This document shows, piece by piece, positions 9,053 through 19,921 of a stretch of DNA of 35,604 nt. This DNA is from Chloroflexota bacterium. GTDB taxonomy: Bacteria; Chloroflexota; Anaerolineae; JAAEKA01. The translations under genes and the position numbers were made by a program. Numbering within the stretch: position 1 is the stretch's first letter; each line of letters starts with the position of its first letter. The notes under the pieces were generated by a model. The model searched no databases. It had not been told where the DNA came from and was given only the letters and a program-made list of their open reading frames with translations. The DNA lies in the NCBI GenBank assembly GCA_029558955.1, contig JAKQCW010000063.1, forward strand, positions 1 through 35,604. Reading direction: 5' to 3'.

Positions 9053-9113
9053 GGTTAACGCCGTTTCACCAACGCTTTAAGAGGACGTCATCGATTGTTT
9101 AAGGATGGGTTAA
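9053..9113 (-). promoter_or_regulatory. PHO box: four TTAA-hexamers phased at 22, 22 and 11 bp
   Basis: On the minus strand the hexamers TTAACC (9108-9113), TTAAAC (9097-9102), TTAAAG (9075-9080) and TTAACC (9053-9058) start 11, 22 and 22 bp apart, so all lie on one DNA face. The first pair, TTAACC-N5-TTAAAC, matches the known PhoP-type direct repeat (TT-A-A-C-like hexamers every 11 bp). The array ends 9 bp upstream of the -10. Its natural reader is the PhoP-like regulator encoded at 11155-11862. Spacing is seen directly; binding is inferred. Confidence 0.75.
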
Positions 9114-9209
9114 CACCCTCCGCCCCAAGTCAAAGCCAGGGTCTGCGCTGCGCGGCCCTTGATCGGTTGTCGCTGAGATGCTGTTTGAAAGGCTCCGCCC
9201 CGCCGGAAT

Positions 9210-9231
9210 CAGAGGTTGAAACCATCTGCCT
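9210..9231. repeat. Dispersed repeat AGAGGTTGAAACCATCTG, copy 1
   Basis: The sequence CAGAGGTTGAAACCATCTGC recurs almost unchanged at 11900-11919, upstream of phoP. The core folds as CAGA-GGTT-GA-AACC-A-TCTG. This copy lies in the gap between phoR and the pst operon, upstream of the PHO box. Function unknown; it may be a simple interspersed palindrome. Confidence 0.7.
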
Positions 9232-9288
9232 GCAAGCGCCCAGCGGCCTTACTTACCCGGCTCTGCATGGCAGCCGCTGGCTTCCAGG

Positions 9289-11145
9289 TCAAAGCACATT
9301 GAGCGGGTTGTGAGCAGACGTTTCTGCCAGGGGCAGGCTGAAGAAGAAGGTGCTCCCCTCCCCTTCCTCGCTTTCCACCCAGATGTGGCCGCCGTGGCCT
9401 TCCACCAGATGATGGGCAATGGACAGGCCCAGCCCTGCGCCGCCGCTGCCGCGCGCCCGGTCGGCTTTGTAGAAGCGCTCGAAGACCCGCGGCAGATCGC
9501 GCTCCGGGATGCCCATGCCGGTGTCGGCCACCTCCACGATCACCACCGGCCAGCCGCCGCTGACCAGCGGCCGGGCCTTGCGGGCTGAAGCTGGGATCTG
9601 CCCATCCCGGCCCTGCTGGGCGCGCACGGTGATCGACCCGCCGGGCGGCGTGAACTTGATGGCGTTGTGGACCAGATTGCTGACCACCTGCTGCATGCGC
9701 TCGACGTCGACCAGCACCGGCGGCGTGTCCTCGGCGATGACGACCTGCAAGTTCAGGCCGTTGCGCTCGGCCTGTGGCCGCAGCCGTTCCACCGAGGGAG
9801 TGATGATCTGGGCCACTGCTGCCGGGGCCAGGCGCAGCGCCGCCTGGCCCGATTCGATGCGCGACAGCTCCAGCAGCTCCTGCACCATCTGCGTCAGCGC
9901 GTCGATCTCGGTCTCCATGCTGCCCAGGAATCGTTCAGCCGCGGGCGGATCGTCCAGCGCGCCGTCGCGCAGCGTCTCGGTCAGCGCCTTCAGCGAGGCC
10001 AGCGGGGTGCGCAGCTCGTGCGAGATGTTGCTGATGAAGTCGCGGCGCACCGTCTCCAGCCGGCGGATGCGCGACAGATCCTGGATGATGATCAGGTAGC
10101 CAAGGACGCCGGTTTCCTGGAAGGCCGTGATGATCACCTGCCAGAAGACGGCCTGGCGGTCGATCTCCACCGCGCCGGCCTGCAACTGGCCCGTGGCGCG
10201 GCACGCCTGCCACAGGTCGATGATCTGATGATGGCGCACCACCTGGGCGAAACTGGCTCCGCGCGCGGCCTGCTGGCTGGTTTTGAGCAGCCTGGTCGCC
10301 GCCGGGTTGATCAGCCGCACCTCGCCGCGCGGATCGGCAATGATCACCCCGTCGGCCATGTTTTCCAGAATGGCTTCGATGCGGCTGCGCTCGCGCGTCA
10401 GGCGGGTCACGGTGTCGTCCAGCTCGCCGGCCATGCGGTTGAAGCTGGTCGTCAGCCTGCCGACCTCGTCGCGCGTGGTTGCCACGGCGCGCCCGCTCAG
10501 ATCGCCGCCGGCCATGCGATCAGCCGCGGCTGTCAGTTGTTCGATGGGCCGGGCGATGCGGCGCGCGATCCACAGCGCGGTCAACAGCACAATGGCGGCC
10601 GCGGCCAGCGTGATGGCCAGCAGCGGCCGGCGCAGGCGGGCAATGCTGGCGTCGATGCGGTCCAGCGGCATCGCTACCCGCGCCACGCCGATCGCGCCAT
10701 CGCCGGTCAGGATCGGAACCGCGCCGTACATCATATCGCTGCCAACCGAGTCGCTGAAGCGGATGCTGGTCCCTGCGCCGTTGCTCAGTGCGTCCCGAAC
10801 CTCGGGCCGGTTGAGGTGGTTGTCCATCGATGCACGGCTCTGCTGCGACTCGCCCAGCACCACCCCATCGGCGCGAACGATGGTCACGCGGCCCTCCACC
10901 AACGTCCCCCAGCGTTTGGCCAGCTCATCCAGCGCCGTCTCTTCGGGGGCGACGGCGTCCGAACCGGCCAGATAGGGCCGCGCTGCATCGGCGATCAGCC
11001 GCGCCTCGGACAGCAGCGTAACCCTCAGATCGGCCAGATGCTCGGCGCGCATCCGGCGGGTCACCAGCAGCGTCAGACCCAACAGGGTCAACAAGGTCAG
11101 AGCGATGTAGGGAACGGCGATGCGCCAGCGGATCGAGTGAAACAC
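9289..11145 (-). CDS. phoR: Phosphate sensor histidine kinase PhoR-like
   Basis: This 618-residue membrane kinase is expected to phosphorylate the adjacent response regulator. Order of parts: TM1 about 10-28; an extracytoplasmic sensor region about 30-172; TM2 about 174-194; HAMP about 196-248; a PAS domain starting RIEAILENMADGVIIADPRG at about 255; the H-box NISHELRTPLASLK with the phospho-accepting His at about 376; the N-box LVHNAIKFTP; G1 DTGMGIP at 541-547; and G2 GSGGAGLGLS at 566-575. HAMP-PAS-HisKA-HATPase is the PhoR architecture. The start is GTG at 11145, nine bases after the regulator's stop, so the two genes form one operon. The neighbouring pst genes and PHO box support the phosphate role. 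Confidence 0.92.
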   Translation of the reverse strand: MFHSIRWRIAVPYIALTLLTLLGLTLLVTRRMRAEHLADLRVTLLSEARLIADAARPYLAGSDAVAPEETALDELAKRWGTLVEGRVTIVRADGVVLGESQQSRASMDNHLNRPEVRDALSNGAGTSIRFSDSVGSDMMYGAVPILTGDGAIGVARVAMPLDRIDASIARLRRPLLAITLAAAAIVLLTALWIARRIARPIEQLTAAADRMAGGDLSGRAVATTRDEVGRLTTSFNRMAGELDDTVTRLTRERSRIEAILENMADGVIIADPRGEVRLINPAATRLLKTSQQAARGASFAQVVRHHQIIDLWQACRATGQLQAGAVEIDRQAVFWQVIITAFQETGVLGYLIIIQDLSRIRRLETVRRDFISNISHELRTPLASLKALTETLRDGALDDPPAAERFLGSMETEIDALTQMVQELLELSRIESGQAALRLAPAAVAQIITPSVERLRPQAERNGLNLQVVIAEDTPPVLVDVERMQQVVSNLVHNAIKFTPPGGSITVRAQQGRDGQIPASARKARPLVSGGWPVVIVEVADTGMGIPERDLPRVFERFYKADRARGSGGAGLGLSIAHHLVEGHGGHIWVESEEGEGSTFFFSLPLAETSAHNPLNVL

Positions 11146-11154
11146 GGCACCCTG

Positions 11155-11862
11155 TTACCCTTCGAAGCGATAGCCAATCCCGCGCACGGTCACAATGCGC
11201 GTCGGGTTGCCGGGGTCCTGCTCGATCTTCTCGCGCAGCCAGCGCACGTGAACGTCGACGGTGCGGCTGCCGCCGTCGAAGTCCCAGCCCCAGACCCGCT
11301 CCAGGATCAGGTCACGCGAGACGACGATGCCGCGCTGGCGGGCCAGAAAGTGCAGCAGCTCGTATTCCTTGGGCCTGAGCGGCACGACCTGGCCATCTTT
11401 GCGCAGCTCATGGCGGCTCTCGTCGATGGTCAGATTGTCGAAGGTCAAAGGCTTGCCAACAGCGCCGTCATCCTGGGCGGCGATTTCCTCCCGGATCAGC
11501 CGCTCGCGCCGCAGCAAGGCCCTGACCCGCGCCATCAGCTCGCGCATGCTGAAGGGCTTGGTCATGTAGTCGTCGGCCCCCACCTCCAGCCCCACGACTT
11601 TGTCCACCTCGTCGGCGCGGGCGGTGAGCATCAGGATCGGCGCGCTCATCTCCTGGCGCAGGATGCGGCAGACCTCGAAGCCATCCACGCCGGGCAGCAT
11701 CAGGTCCAGGATCAGCAGCGCCGGCCGCTCCTGGCGCGCCAGCGCGATGGCCTGATAGCCGTCAGACGCGGTCAGCACCTCATAGCCCTGCTTGACCAGG
11801 TTGTAGGCCAGAGTCTCCCGCAGCGCCGGTTCATCTTCAACCACAAGGACTTTGACTGACAT
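11155..11862 (-). CDS. phoP: Phosphate response regulator PhoP/PhoB-like (OmpR family)
   Basis: This 235-residue two-domain transcription factor has a receiver domain with acidic pair E9-D10, phosphorylation site D53 in [12 protein letters not shown]80 and K102 (MTKPFS). It is followed by an OmpR-type winged helix ending in [19 protein letters not shown] and [10 protein letters not shown]. It should bind the PHO box upstream of pstS. The start at ATG 11862 ([11 protein letters not shown]) fits the family; an upstream TTG at 11880 is unlikely, and no strong ribosome binding site is seen. It is cotranscribed with the kinase gene 9 bases downstream. Confidence 0.93.
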   Translation of the reverse strand: MSVKVLVVEDEPALRETLAYNLVKQGYEVLTASDGYQAIALARQERPALLILDLMLPGVDGFEVCRILRQEMSAPILMLTARADEVDKVVGLEVGADDYMTKPFSMRELMARVRALLRRERLIREEIAAQDDGAVGKPLTFDNLTIDESRHELRKDGQVVPLRPKEYELLHFLARQRGIVVSRDLILERVWGWDFDGGSRTVDVHVRWLREKIEQDPGNPTRIVTVRGIGYRFEG

Positions 11863-11898
11863 ATTCAAGAGTCTTGGCAACGATCAGGCCGGCCGGAG

Positions 11899-11970
11899 CC
11901 AGAGGTTGAAACCATCTGGCTAAAAATACGAAGCGGCCTCAGCCGCTGGATCCGAGGCCCTGAGGGGCCT
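11899..11970. repeat. Palindromic intergenic elements upstream of phoP
   Basis: Two structures are seen. At 11899-11919 there is a second copy of the element at 9210, here a better hairpin with arms CCAGA and TCTGG around GGTT-GA-AACC. At 11955-11970, AGGCCC-TGAG-GGGCCT forms a short GC hairpin followed on the plus strand by TTTG. Either may end minus-strand transcription from the alcohol dehydrogenase. No clear phoP promoter was found. Confidence 0.55.
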
Positions 11971-11980
11971 TTGTGCTGTC

Positions 11981-12082
11981 AGCCGGTGGGTTTCCAACCA
12001 CCGGTCCGAGCCTCAGCCGGTGGGTTTCCAACCACCGGTCCGGGCCTCAGCCGGTGGGTTTCCAACCACCGGTCCGGGGCCT
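11981..12082. repeat. 34-bp palindromic tandem repeat, three copies
   Basis: Units starting AGCCGGTGGGTTTCCAACCA begin at 11981, 12015 and 12049, exactly 34 bp apart. Each unit contains CCGGTGG...CCACCGG, an imperfect hairpin. The array overlaps the 3' end of the alcohol dehydrogenase gene: about two units are translated as its last 20 residues and its stop codon (12013-12015) lies at a unit boundary. Confidence 0.92.
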
Positions 12083-13113
12083 CCTTCATGGCTGATTCGC
12101 AGCACCTTCGCGCCCCGCACGCGCTGGGTCTTCAACTCGAACAGCGCACGGTTGGCGGCCGCGAAGGGGTAGACCTCGACCTCGGGCTTGATCGCTGTCT
12201 GCGCGGCCAGCGCCAGGAACTCGGCCACGTCCCGCCGGGCAACGTTGGCCACGCTCTTGATCTCCTTCTCCAGCCACAGGTGACGGGGATAGTCCAGCCG
12301 CAGCAGCTCGGCCTTGTCCCCCTCCTCCTTGCCGATGGCGTTGATCACCAGCCGGCCGCCGGGGGCCAGCACCCGCAGCGCCTCGACCACCGGCTTCCAG
12401 GCCGGTGTGGTGTCGATGATCGCGGCCGGCGGCTGGGGCGGGGTATCCCCCGTGTCGCCGGCCCAGGCCGCGCCCAGCTCCAGGGCAAAGGCGCGCGTCT
12501 CCGGACTGCGGGCAAAGACGTAGACCGGCGAGCGGGGATAGAGCTGCCGCGCCAGCAGCAGCACCTGGTGGCCGGAGCCGCCGAAGCCGGTCAGACCCAG
12601 CGGCCGGCCGTCGGCCAGGTTGGCCAGGCGCAGCGAACGGTAGCCCACAGCCCCGGCGCAGAGCAGCGGCGCGGCCTCCACGTCGGAGAAGATGTCGGGG
12701 ATGGGGTAGGCAAAGGCTTCGGGGACCGCCATCAGCTCGGCGTAGCCGCCGGGCGCGTCGCGTCCGGTGGCGCGGAAGTCGGGGCAGAGGTTCTCATCGC
12801 CGGCCAGGCAGGCCGGGCAGTGGCCGCAGGCCGAGAAGATCCAGGCCACGCCGACGCGCTGGCCCAGGGGGAAACGCCCCGCGCCCGCCCCCAGCCCGAT
12901 CACCTGGCCCACCACCTGATGGCCCAGAATCATCGGCAGCGCGGGCGGCGTGCGCCCCTCGATCTCATCCAGCTCCGTGTGACAGACGCCGCAGGCCAGC
13001 ACGCGCAGCAGCACCTCGCCCGGTCCCGGCGTCGGGTCGGGCAGATCGACCAGGCGCAGGGGGGCAGGGTTGTCGTGCAGGGTTGCAAGTTGGGATAGAA
13101 TCTGGGCTTTCAT
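12013..13113 (-). CDS. Zinc-dependent alcohol dehydrogenase, CAD2-like
   Basis: This medium-chain dehydrogenase/reductase of 366 residues oxidises or reduces an alcohol/aldehyde pair with NAD(P)(H). Catalytic zinc ligands are C44 (CGVCHTELDEIEG), H65 and the cysteine in PLLCAGAVGYRSL. The structural zinc lobe is C96, C99, C102 and C110 (CGHCPACLAGDENLC). The nucleotide-binding loop is LTGFGGSGHQVLLLA. The sequence resembles the CAD2 subgroup of cinnamyl-alcohol-dehydrogenase-like enzymes. Odd points: the usual GHE after the histidine is GHQ, and the last 20 or so residues after KVLRIS are encoded by the 34-bp repeat, so the ancestral stop has probably been lost. The start at ATG 13113 is only weakly supported (GGAGG is about 15 bases away). 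Confidence 0.88.
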   Translation of the reverse strand: MKAQILSQLATLHDNPAPLRLVDLPDPTPGPGEVLLRVLACGVCHTELDEIEGRTPPALPMILGHQVVGQVIGLGAGAGRFPLGQRVGVAWIFSACGHCPACLAGDENLCPDFRATGRDAPGGYAELMAVPEAFAYPIPDIFSDVEAAPLLCAGAVGYRSLRLANLADGRPLGLTGFGGSGHQVLLLARQLYPRSPVYVFARSPETRAFALELGAAWAGDTGDTPPQPPAAIIDTTPAWKPVVEALRVLAPGGRLVINAIGKEEGDKAELLRLDYPRHLWLEKEIKSVANVARRDVAEFLALAAQTAIKPEVEVYPFAAANRALFELKTQRVRGAKVLRISHEGGPGPVVGNPPAEARTGGWKPTG

Positions 13114-13164
13114 GGATGCGTAACGGGACCTCCATGTCGGTGTATCGGTTCGTCTGCCGCTCCT

Positions 13165-13808
13165 TCAGACGTTCCAGCGAGATTGGGAGACGACCCTCTG
13201 TACGTCATCCTCCAGCGCACGGAATGCAGGCAAGACGCGCAGCGGCGAGAAGTCATCGATCAGCTCGGCGACGCGGATGGCCCGCTGTCTGGCGGGAAAT
13301 GTGCGCAGACGTCGTCCATGCAAACCGCTGGCGCGTCGGAGGCACTCGTGGAGCACCGTCTTGGGATCTGGTACCGTCTCCAACTCCCTGATGGGCGGGA
13401 GGTCGAGGCTGCCGCGAAACGCGCTGTTTCCTGCGGCTTGCTTGATAGCCGTTTCATCGAAGAGCAGCCACGCCTCTTGCATGCGCACCGGCACCACGCA
13501 GACGGCCTTCGGTTGGGCCAATTCAGCAGGTAATTGCTCAATCGCACGCTGAATCTCGGCCATGCGCTGCTGGCGTGGCTTCCGCTCTGCATCGCGATGA
13601 ACGAACAGCAGGTCGCAGGGATAGAGATCAAGCGCCGCCGACAGCCGATCTCTCAGACTTGCGCGAGGGGGAAGGTAAACCCGGCGTGTATCCGCCCAAA
13701 CCGGCTGCAAAGCCAGCATGACTCCGCTGGTCCGCAGCAACCATGTGAGAATGGGCAACAGGACAACATCAGAGCTGCCATCCGTCACCAGGGTGAATCT
13801 CAGTTCCT

Positions 13809-13812
<4 letters not shown>
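13165..13812 (-). CDS. TOPRIM/DUF4276-like protein partnered with an ATPase
   Basis: This 215-residue protein is of uncertain function. The N-terminus TLVTDGSSDVVLLPILTWLL looks like the first strand and acidic loop of a TOPRIM or DUF4276-type fold (acidic D11 and D15 where E-G-x-x-D is usual). CDLLFVHRDAERKP near 66-79 supplies a second acidic pair, D74 and E76, as in the DxD strand. VVPVRMQEAWLLFDE near 106-120 adds a conserved-looking glutamate. These residues could bind Mg2+ for nuclease-type chemistry. The gene starts inside the stop of the upstream ATPase (ATGA, 13809-13812), so the two are translationally coupled and probably act together. This ATPase-plus-TOPRIM logic resembles OLD, Gabija and PARIS, but the family assignment is from motif reading only. 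A plain hypothetical protein remains possible. Confidence 0.6.
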
Positions 13813-15305
<1,493 letters not shown>

Positions 15306-15388
15306 CGATACCTCACTTTGACGCCAGCGCGCCGGGCAGCCGTACCTGATCATCCTCCAGACAGCAGAATCGGTCTGACGTTGACCCC

Positions 15389-15397
15389 ATCATAGCA
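15389..15397 (-). promoter_or_regulatory. Extended -10 promoter candidate for the ATPase module
   Basis: The minus strand reads TGCTATGAT, a TGn extension plus near-consensus -10, about 85 bases upstream of the ATPase ATG at 15305. It lies in the 116-base gap after the upstream hydrolase stop (15422), so the module can have its own promoter. No -35 is recognised. Confidence 0.4.
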
Positions 15398-15421
15398 CAA
15401 CCGATGTGGTTCTGCCAGCGC

Positions 15422-16288
15422 TCAATCCTGTACGAACTCCACCAACAGCCGGTTCACCCGCTCCGGCTCCTCGTGTTGGACGAAGTGACCAGCCTCCTCG
15501 ATGAAGACCAGCCGGCCGTGATCGCACCGGTCGATGCTGGGCTGGGCCAGCTCGCGGCCCAGGGCGATGTCGTGCGCGCCCCAGATCATCAATGTCGGCA
15601 CAGCGATGCGGCCCAGGCTGGCCAGCTTGCGCTGCGTGCGCCCGGCCGCCCGGTACCAGTTGAGCATGCCGCTGATCGCGCCCGGCTGCGACCAGGCGGC
15701 GCGGTACTGCTCGATCTCCTCCGGGCTGAACGTGCCGCGGCGGGCGCTGCCCTTGAGCACGCGGATGGCGTTGGTCCAGCCGTTGCGCCGCAAGCTGGCC
15801 TCCGGCAGGCGGGGCAGTTGGAAGAAGAAGATGTACCAGCTCCGCCGCATCTGCGCCCAGGAGCGCCAGATCGTGCCAAACATCACCGCCGTGTGCGGCA
15901 CGTTGAGGATGGCCAGATGGCTCAGCCGCTGCGGGTAGTGTCCTGCCACCCACCAGGCCACGGCCGCGCCCCAGTCGTGGCCCACCAGCCGCACCTTTTC
16001 CTGGCCGGTCGCGTCGATCAGACCCAGCACATCGCGCGCCAGCAGGTCGATATCATAGGCGCGCGCGCCGGCCGGCTTGCTGCTCAGGTTGTAGCCGCGC
16101 TGGTCCGGCGCCCAGACGCGATAGCCGGCCGCGGCCAGCGCCGGGATCTGCTTTGCCCAGCCGCCCCAGTATTCGGGAAAGCCGTGCAGCAGAAGCAGCG
16201 GCGGCCCATCGGCCGGGCCGGCCTGGGCCACGTGCAGGTCGATGCCGTTGGTGTGGACGGTGGTGTGTTCGATAATCATGTCGTTCAT
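15422..16288 (-). CDS. Alpha/beta hydrolase, epoxide-hydrolase-like
   Basis: This 288-residue soluble hydrolase has the oxyanion motif [14 protein letters not shown] and the nucleophile elbow [13 protein letters not shown], where an aspartate (not serine) is the nucleophile, as in epoxide hydrolases and haloalkane dehalogenases. An acidic residue lies in WGAHDIAL and the catalytic histidine in [17 protein letters not shown] favours the epoxide hydrolase branch; fluoroacetate dehalogenase-like activity cannot be excluded. Start 16288 is chosen because its ATG overlaps the stop of the upstream regulator gene as ATGA; an ATG three codons on (16279) is an alternative. The coupling suggests the SARP-type regulator and this enzyme belong to one response. 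Confidence 0.88.
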   Translation of the reverse strand: MNDMIIEHTTVHTNGIDLHVAQAGPADGPPLLLLHGFPEYWGGWAKQIPALAAAGYRVWAPDQRGYNLSSKPAGARAYDIDLLARDVLGLIDATGQEKVRLVGHDWGAAVAWWVAGHYPQRLSHLAILNVPHTAVMFGTIWRSWAQMRRSWYIFFFQLPRLPEASLRRNGWTNAIRVLKGSARRGTFSPEEIEQYRAAWSQPGAISGMLNWYRAAGRTQRKLASLGRIAVPTLMIWGAHDIALGRELAQPSIDRCDHGRLVFIEEAGHFVQHEEPERVNRLLVEFVQD

Positions 16289-19200
16289 GTCGTGGTCATA
16301 GACGCCGATGTTGGCGCGAGGATCTTGCGGCAACTGGGCTGCTGCAGGAAATCCTGGCGGGTGGCCGGGTCGGAGATGGCTTCGGCCTGCGCCTGGATCA
16401 GCGCAGCGGCCCGGTTGAGCAGCGTCCGCCCGCGTTCGTCGTCCAGCTCAGCCAGGCTTTGCGCGATCAGCCAGTAAAGTTCGTAGGGCAGGACCGCGCC
16501 CATCAGGCTCTCGTGTTGGCCGATCCACTGCCAGACCTCTTGCAGCAGGCCGCGCGCGGCCTGCCGCTGCCCTTGGTTGAGCTGGATGCGTGCCAGCCCG
16601 GCCTGGGCCTCCATCGTCTTGAGCGCGTTGCCCACCTGCTGGCTGATGGCGCGACCGGCGCTGAACGCGGCCTGCGCGCCGGCGTCATCGCCCAAAGCCA
16701 GATTGCAGTAGCCGCTGGTGATCATGATGTCCAGCGCGACGCCGGTAGGGCCTAGCTCCTGGATCAGCTTGACGCTCTCCTGGCTGGCCCGGTGTGCTTC
16801 GGCCGGGCTGCCCTGGGCGAGATGAAGCAGCGCGGACTGCATCAGCGCTTCGGCCATGACATTCTTTTCGCCGCTCTCACGGCATAACTTCAAGGCCTGC
16901 TGCAAATAGCCGCGGCTGGCCGCGTAGTTGCCGAGCGCGCGGTAGAGCTGCGTCAGCCCCAGCAGGATATCGGTTTCGTTCTGGCGGTTGCGGATCTGAT
17001 TGGACAGCTCCAGCGCCTGCTGCAAGGAGGCTTCGCCCTCGACATACTGCCCCAGGGCGCATGAACAGAGCCCCAGGTTCAGAAAGACGGGGATCTGGTA
17101 GTGCTGCTGGTTGAACTGACGGGATGCTGCCAGCACTTCGAGAAAGAGCCCCTGCGCCAGCTCAATCTGCCCGCGCAGGGCGGCGATGGTGGCCAGGTTG
17201 TTGAGCACCTGCACGCGGTTGCCCCAGATATCGGCCTGCTTCTGAATGGCCACGGCATGCCGGTAATGGATCTCAGCCTCTTCCAGCGCGCCCTGGGCGT
17301 AGTGGACATTGCCCAGGGTGTTTTCCACCTGAGTCTCTACCCAGGCCTGTCGAGCTGACAAAGGGGGCATTGCTTCCAGAGCAGCGCGCGCGGCCTGGTA
17401 GTCGCCCAACCGCCAGAGGGCGCGGCCCAGCTCAAGATTGCCGCCGGCGATCAGGTCAGGGTCGGCAAGTTCGTGTCCGATCTCGACCACCCGGCGTGCC
17501 ATGGCAGCACAGCGTTCATACTGGGCGATCCACATGGCGCCGCGCGCCACTTCGAGCCAAAGCTGACCAACCGTTTGTTGCCATTGGATCGGGCTGTCCT
17601 GGTGCGCGTCGCCCTCTGCACGGACCGCGCCCTCGGAGGCAAGCAGGCTGTCCAGCGCGACCTGGAAAAGAGTTTCGCCAGACCAGATCATGCCGCTGTT
17701 GCGCAGATAATGGCCCAATGCCTCCAACGCGCTGGTCAAGCCTGGTAAATCGTGTTCGTGCGCCGCCCACAGCCAGGCCTGTTGGATGTTTTCCCATTCT
17801 TGCCCGATTTCGGCGCTGGCCTGCATCAGGTCCTGGCGGATCAGGCGGTCGGTGCGCTGGTGTGCGAAATCCAGATAATAGCGGCTGTGCCTGCGGTGGA
17901 CCGAGGCCGGCGAACTCAGTTTCTTCTCAGCAAACTGACGCAGCAGGGTATGCAGGCTGTAGCGGCCGGCGTTGAACCGGATCAGAGAGTGGTCGATCAG
18001 CGCGTACACCACTTCGTTCTCGGCCCCGCTGATGGCATGAGCCGCCTCCAGGGTAAAGCTGCCGCGGAACAACGACAGCGCACTGAGCACGCGTTGCTCT
18101 TCCTCGGACAGCAACGACCACGACCAATCGAAGACCGCATGCATGCTGCGGTGGCGCGGCGCCAGATCGCGCCAGTGGACGTTGAACAGATCGAGATTGG
18201 TGATCAACGCCTGCAGGAGCTGCTGGCAGTTCATCTCGCGCAGCCGCACAGCGGTCAGTTCCAGGCCCAGCGGCATGCCATCCAGAATGCGGCAGATATC
18301 GACCATCGCAGACAGGTTTTCGCCGTCGAAAGAGCAGGAGGGGTTGACGCGGCGCCCGCGCTCCATGAAAAGCTGGACGCTGCTGAAGCTGTAGGCGCTG
18401 TCGTCGGCCTGCTGCGGCGCCGGCAGCCCGTTGAGCACTATCAGCGTCTCCATCTGTAGGTTGAGTGGCCGGCGCGAGGTTACCAGCAGTTTCAGCCTGG
18501 GGGCGTGTCTGATCAGGTCGAGAACGAAGTCAACGCCGTCTCTCTCGCCGACGATCAACTGTTCGAAGTTGTCCAGAATCAGCAGCATTCTTCGGGTCTT
18601 GAACTGCTCGAAGAGCTGTGTGTGAGGCGGGGCCTGCGCCAGCAGATCCAGCCCCAGCGTCTGGGCAATGGTGCTGGCCATCGCCTGGTAGACGGTCTGA
18701 CCGCCGGCGCGCAGGCCGTCCAGGGGAACGAACCAGACGCCGTCCGGGAAGGTCGGGGAATCCAACAGATGGTGGGCGCAGTCAAGAGCCAGGCGAGTCT
18801 TGCCGACGCCGCCGAGGCCGACCACAGTCAACAGCGGGGAGGCGCCATCCAGCAGAAAGCGGGTCAGACGGCTGCGCTCATCCTCCCGTCCGAAGAAGCG
18901 GGTGAACGAGACTGGCAGGTTGTTGCGTATGCCGGCCGACGCCATGAGCGCCGAGGTGGGCGTGGCTGCGGCGGGGAAGGCGCTGCTGTGCGCCAACTGC
19001 TCGAACAAGGCGATGGTTTCAGCTTCCGGTTCTACCCCCAGCTCCAATTTCAACTCATGGGCACACTGCTGAAATTGCTGCATGACAAGCTGCCGCTGGC
19101 CGCGCTGGGCAAAGACACGCATCAGTTGACGGTGCGCTTTTTCATGCCCTGGCAGCAGGATGAGCTGGCGGCGGGCATAGCCCTCGGCCAGCTCATCCTG

Positions 19201-19755
19201 CTGGTTGGCCAGGGCATGCTCAGCCAACGCGCCCAGAAAGTTTAGTGTCTGCTGCTCGTAGCGGCTTTGCGTGAGAGTCAGCCAGTATTCGAAGGAGGGG
19301 CTGTCGTTCAGGCTGATTCCGAAGAGGAGGCGGCCCTGGAAAAGATCTACGGCTCGTTGCATCCAGGCATAGGCCAAGGGGCGGCCGGCCAGATCTGCCG
19401 TCCCCAAGCTGCGGCAGTTGGCGGCCAGTTCGTCGAACTCGAGCGCGTCGATCCAGAGCCGCTGCGGATCGGGCCAAACCTGCACCGTGTTGCGGGTGAT
19501 ATGCAACAGATCGCCCAGTCCGACCTGCTCCAGGGTCTGGCGCAGCCGGGTTAGGGCCATGCGCAGGCTATGCTGGGCGCGCTCCTGGCTGGCGTAGCCC
19601 CAGAGGAGCTCCAGCAGCTTTTCCCGCGACTGCGTCTGGCTGTGTTCGAGCGCCAGATAGGCCAGCAGAGCGCGCACCTTGTTGTCGCGGAAATGGAGCT
19701 CCTGACCGGATGGGTCTTTGGCGGAAATTACGCCGAATAATCGTAAGGTTACCAT
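16285..19755 (-). CDS. SARP-type regulator with NB-ARC ATPase and TPR repeats
   Basis: This giant 1156-residue transcription regulator has four parts. An OmpR-like winged helix lies at 1-75 ([30 protein letters not shown]). A bacterial transcriptional activator (BTAD) helical domain spans about 95-255. An NB-ARC/AAA nucleotide-binding domain follows, with Walker A GLGGVGKT (313-320) and Walker [12 protein letters not shown] (390-400). About 550 C-terminal residues of TPR-like helical pairs complete it, for example [20 protein letters not shown] and [20 protein letters not shown]. These STAND-type regulators are thought to switch on ligand and ATP binding. The start is ATG 19755; a GTG directly before it (19758) is possible, and no clear ribosome binding site is seen. 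The 3' end overlaps the hydrolase gene by ATGA. Confidence 0.9.
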   Translation of the reverse strand: MVTLRLFGVISAKDPSGQELHFRDNKVRALLAYLALEHSQTQSREKLLELLWGYASQERAQHSLRMALTRLRQTLEQVGLGDLLHITRNTVQVWPDPQRLWIDALEFDELAANCRSLGTADLAGRPLAYAWMQRAVDLFQGRLLFGISLNDSPSFEYWLTLTQSRYEQQTLNFLGALAEHALANQQDELAEGYARRQLILLPGHEKAHRQLMRVFAQRGQRQLVMQQFQQCAHELKLELGVEPEAETIALFEQLAHSSAFPAAATPTSALMASAGIRNNLPVSFTRFFGREDERSRLTRFLLDGASPLLTVVGLGGVGKTRLALDCAHHLLDSPTFPDGVWFVPLDGLRAGGQTVYQAMASTIAQTLGLDLLAQAPPHTQLFEQFKTRRMLLILDNFEQLIVGERDGVDFVLDLIRHAPRLKLLVTSRRPLNLQMETLIVLNGLPAPQQADDSAYSFSSVQLFMERGRRVNPSCSFDGENLSAMVDICRILDGMPLGLELTAVRLREMNCQQLLQALITNLDLFNVHWRDLAPRHRSMHAVFDWSWSLLSEEEQRVLSALSLFRGSFTLEAAHAISGAENEVVYALIDHSLIRFNAGRYSLHTLLRQFAEKKLSSPASVHRRHSRYYLDFAHQRTDRLIRQDLMQASAEIGQEWENIQQAWLWAAHEHDLPGLTSALEALGHYLRNSGMIWSGETLFQVALDSLLASEGAVRAEGDAHQDSPIQWQQTVGQLWLEVARGAMWIAQYERCAAMARRVVEIGHELADPDLIAGGNLELGRALWRLGDYQAARAALEAMPPLSARQAWVETQVENTLGNVHYAQGALEEAEIHYRHAVAIQKQADIWGNRVQVLNNLATIAALRGQIELAQGLFLEVLAASRQFNQQHYQIPVFLNLGLCSCALGQYVEGEASLQQALELSNQIRNRQNETDILLGLTQLYRALGNYAASRGYLQQALKLCRESGEKNVMAEALMQSALLHLAQGSPAEAHRASQESVKLIQELGPTGVALDIMITSGYCNLALGDDAGAQAAFSAGRAISQQVGNALKTMEAQAGLARIQLNQGQRQAARGLLQEVWQWIGQHESLMGAVLPYELYWLIAQSLAELDDERGRTLLNRAAALIQAQAEAISDPATRQDFLQQPSCRKILAPTSASMTTT

Positions 19756-19921
19756 CACATTTGGCTCGGAGAAACGCGGTATTCAGGCGGGTTGTTGTGG
19801 CGGGTGATGATCAGGTGATTGGGTGGTGCAGTTCACATGGTATCATGCTAACCGCCTTCCTGGCAAAAAGCCCAGACCTGGGCAAGCCAAGCGCTAAGAG
19901 TCCTCATCGTCCCCAATCTCT

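Noticed and set aside
9667..11859. 730-codon plus-strand open frame opposite phoR and phoP
   Set aside because: It is antisense to two genes with complete two-component motifs; its composition (Gln, His, Arg, Ala-rich) is the usual shadow of GC-rich coding DNA.
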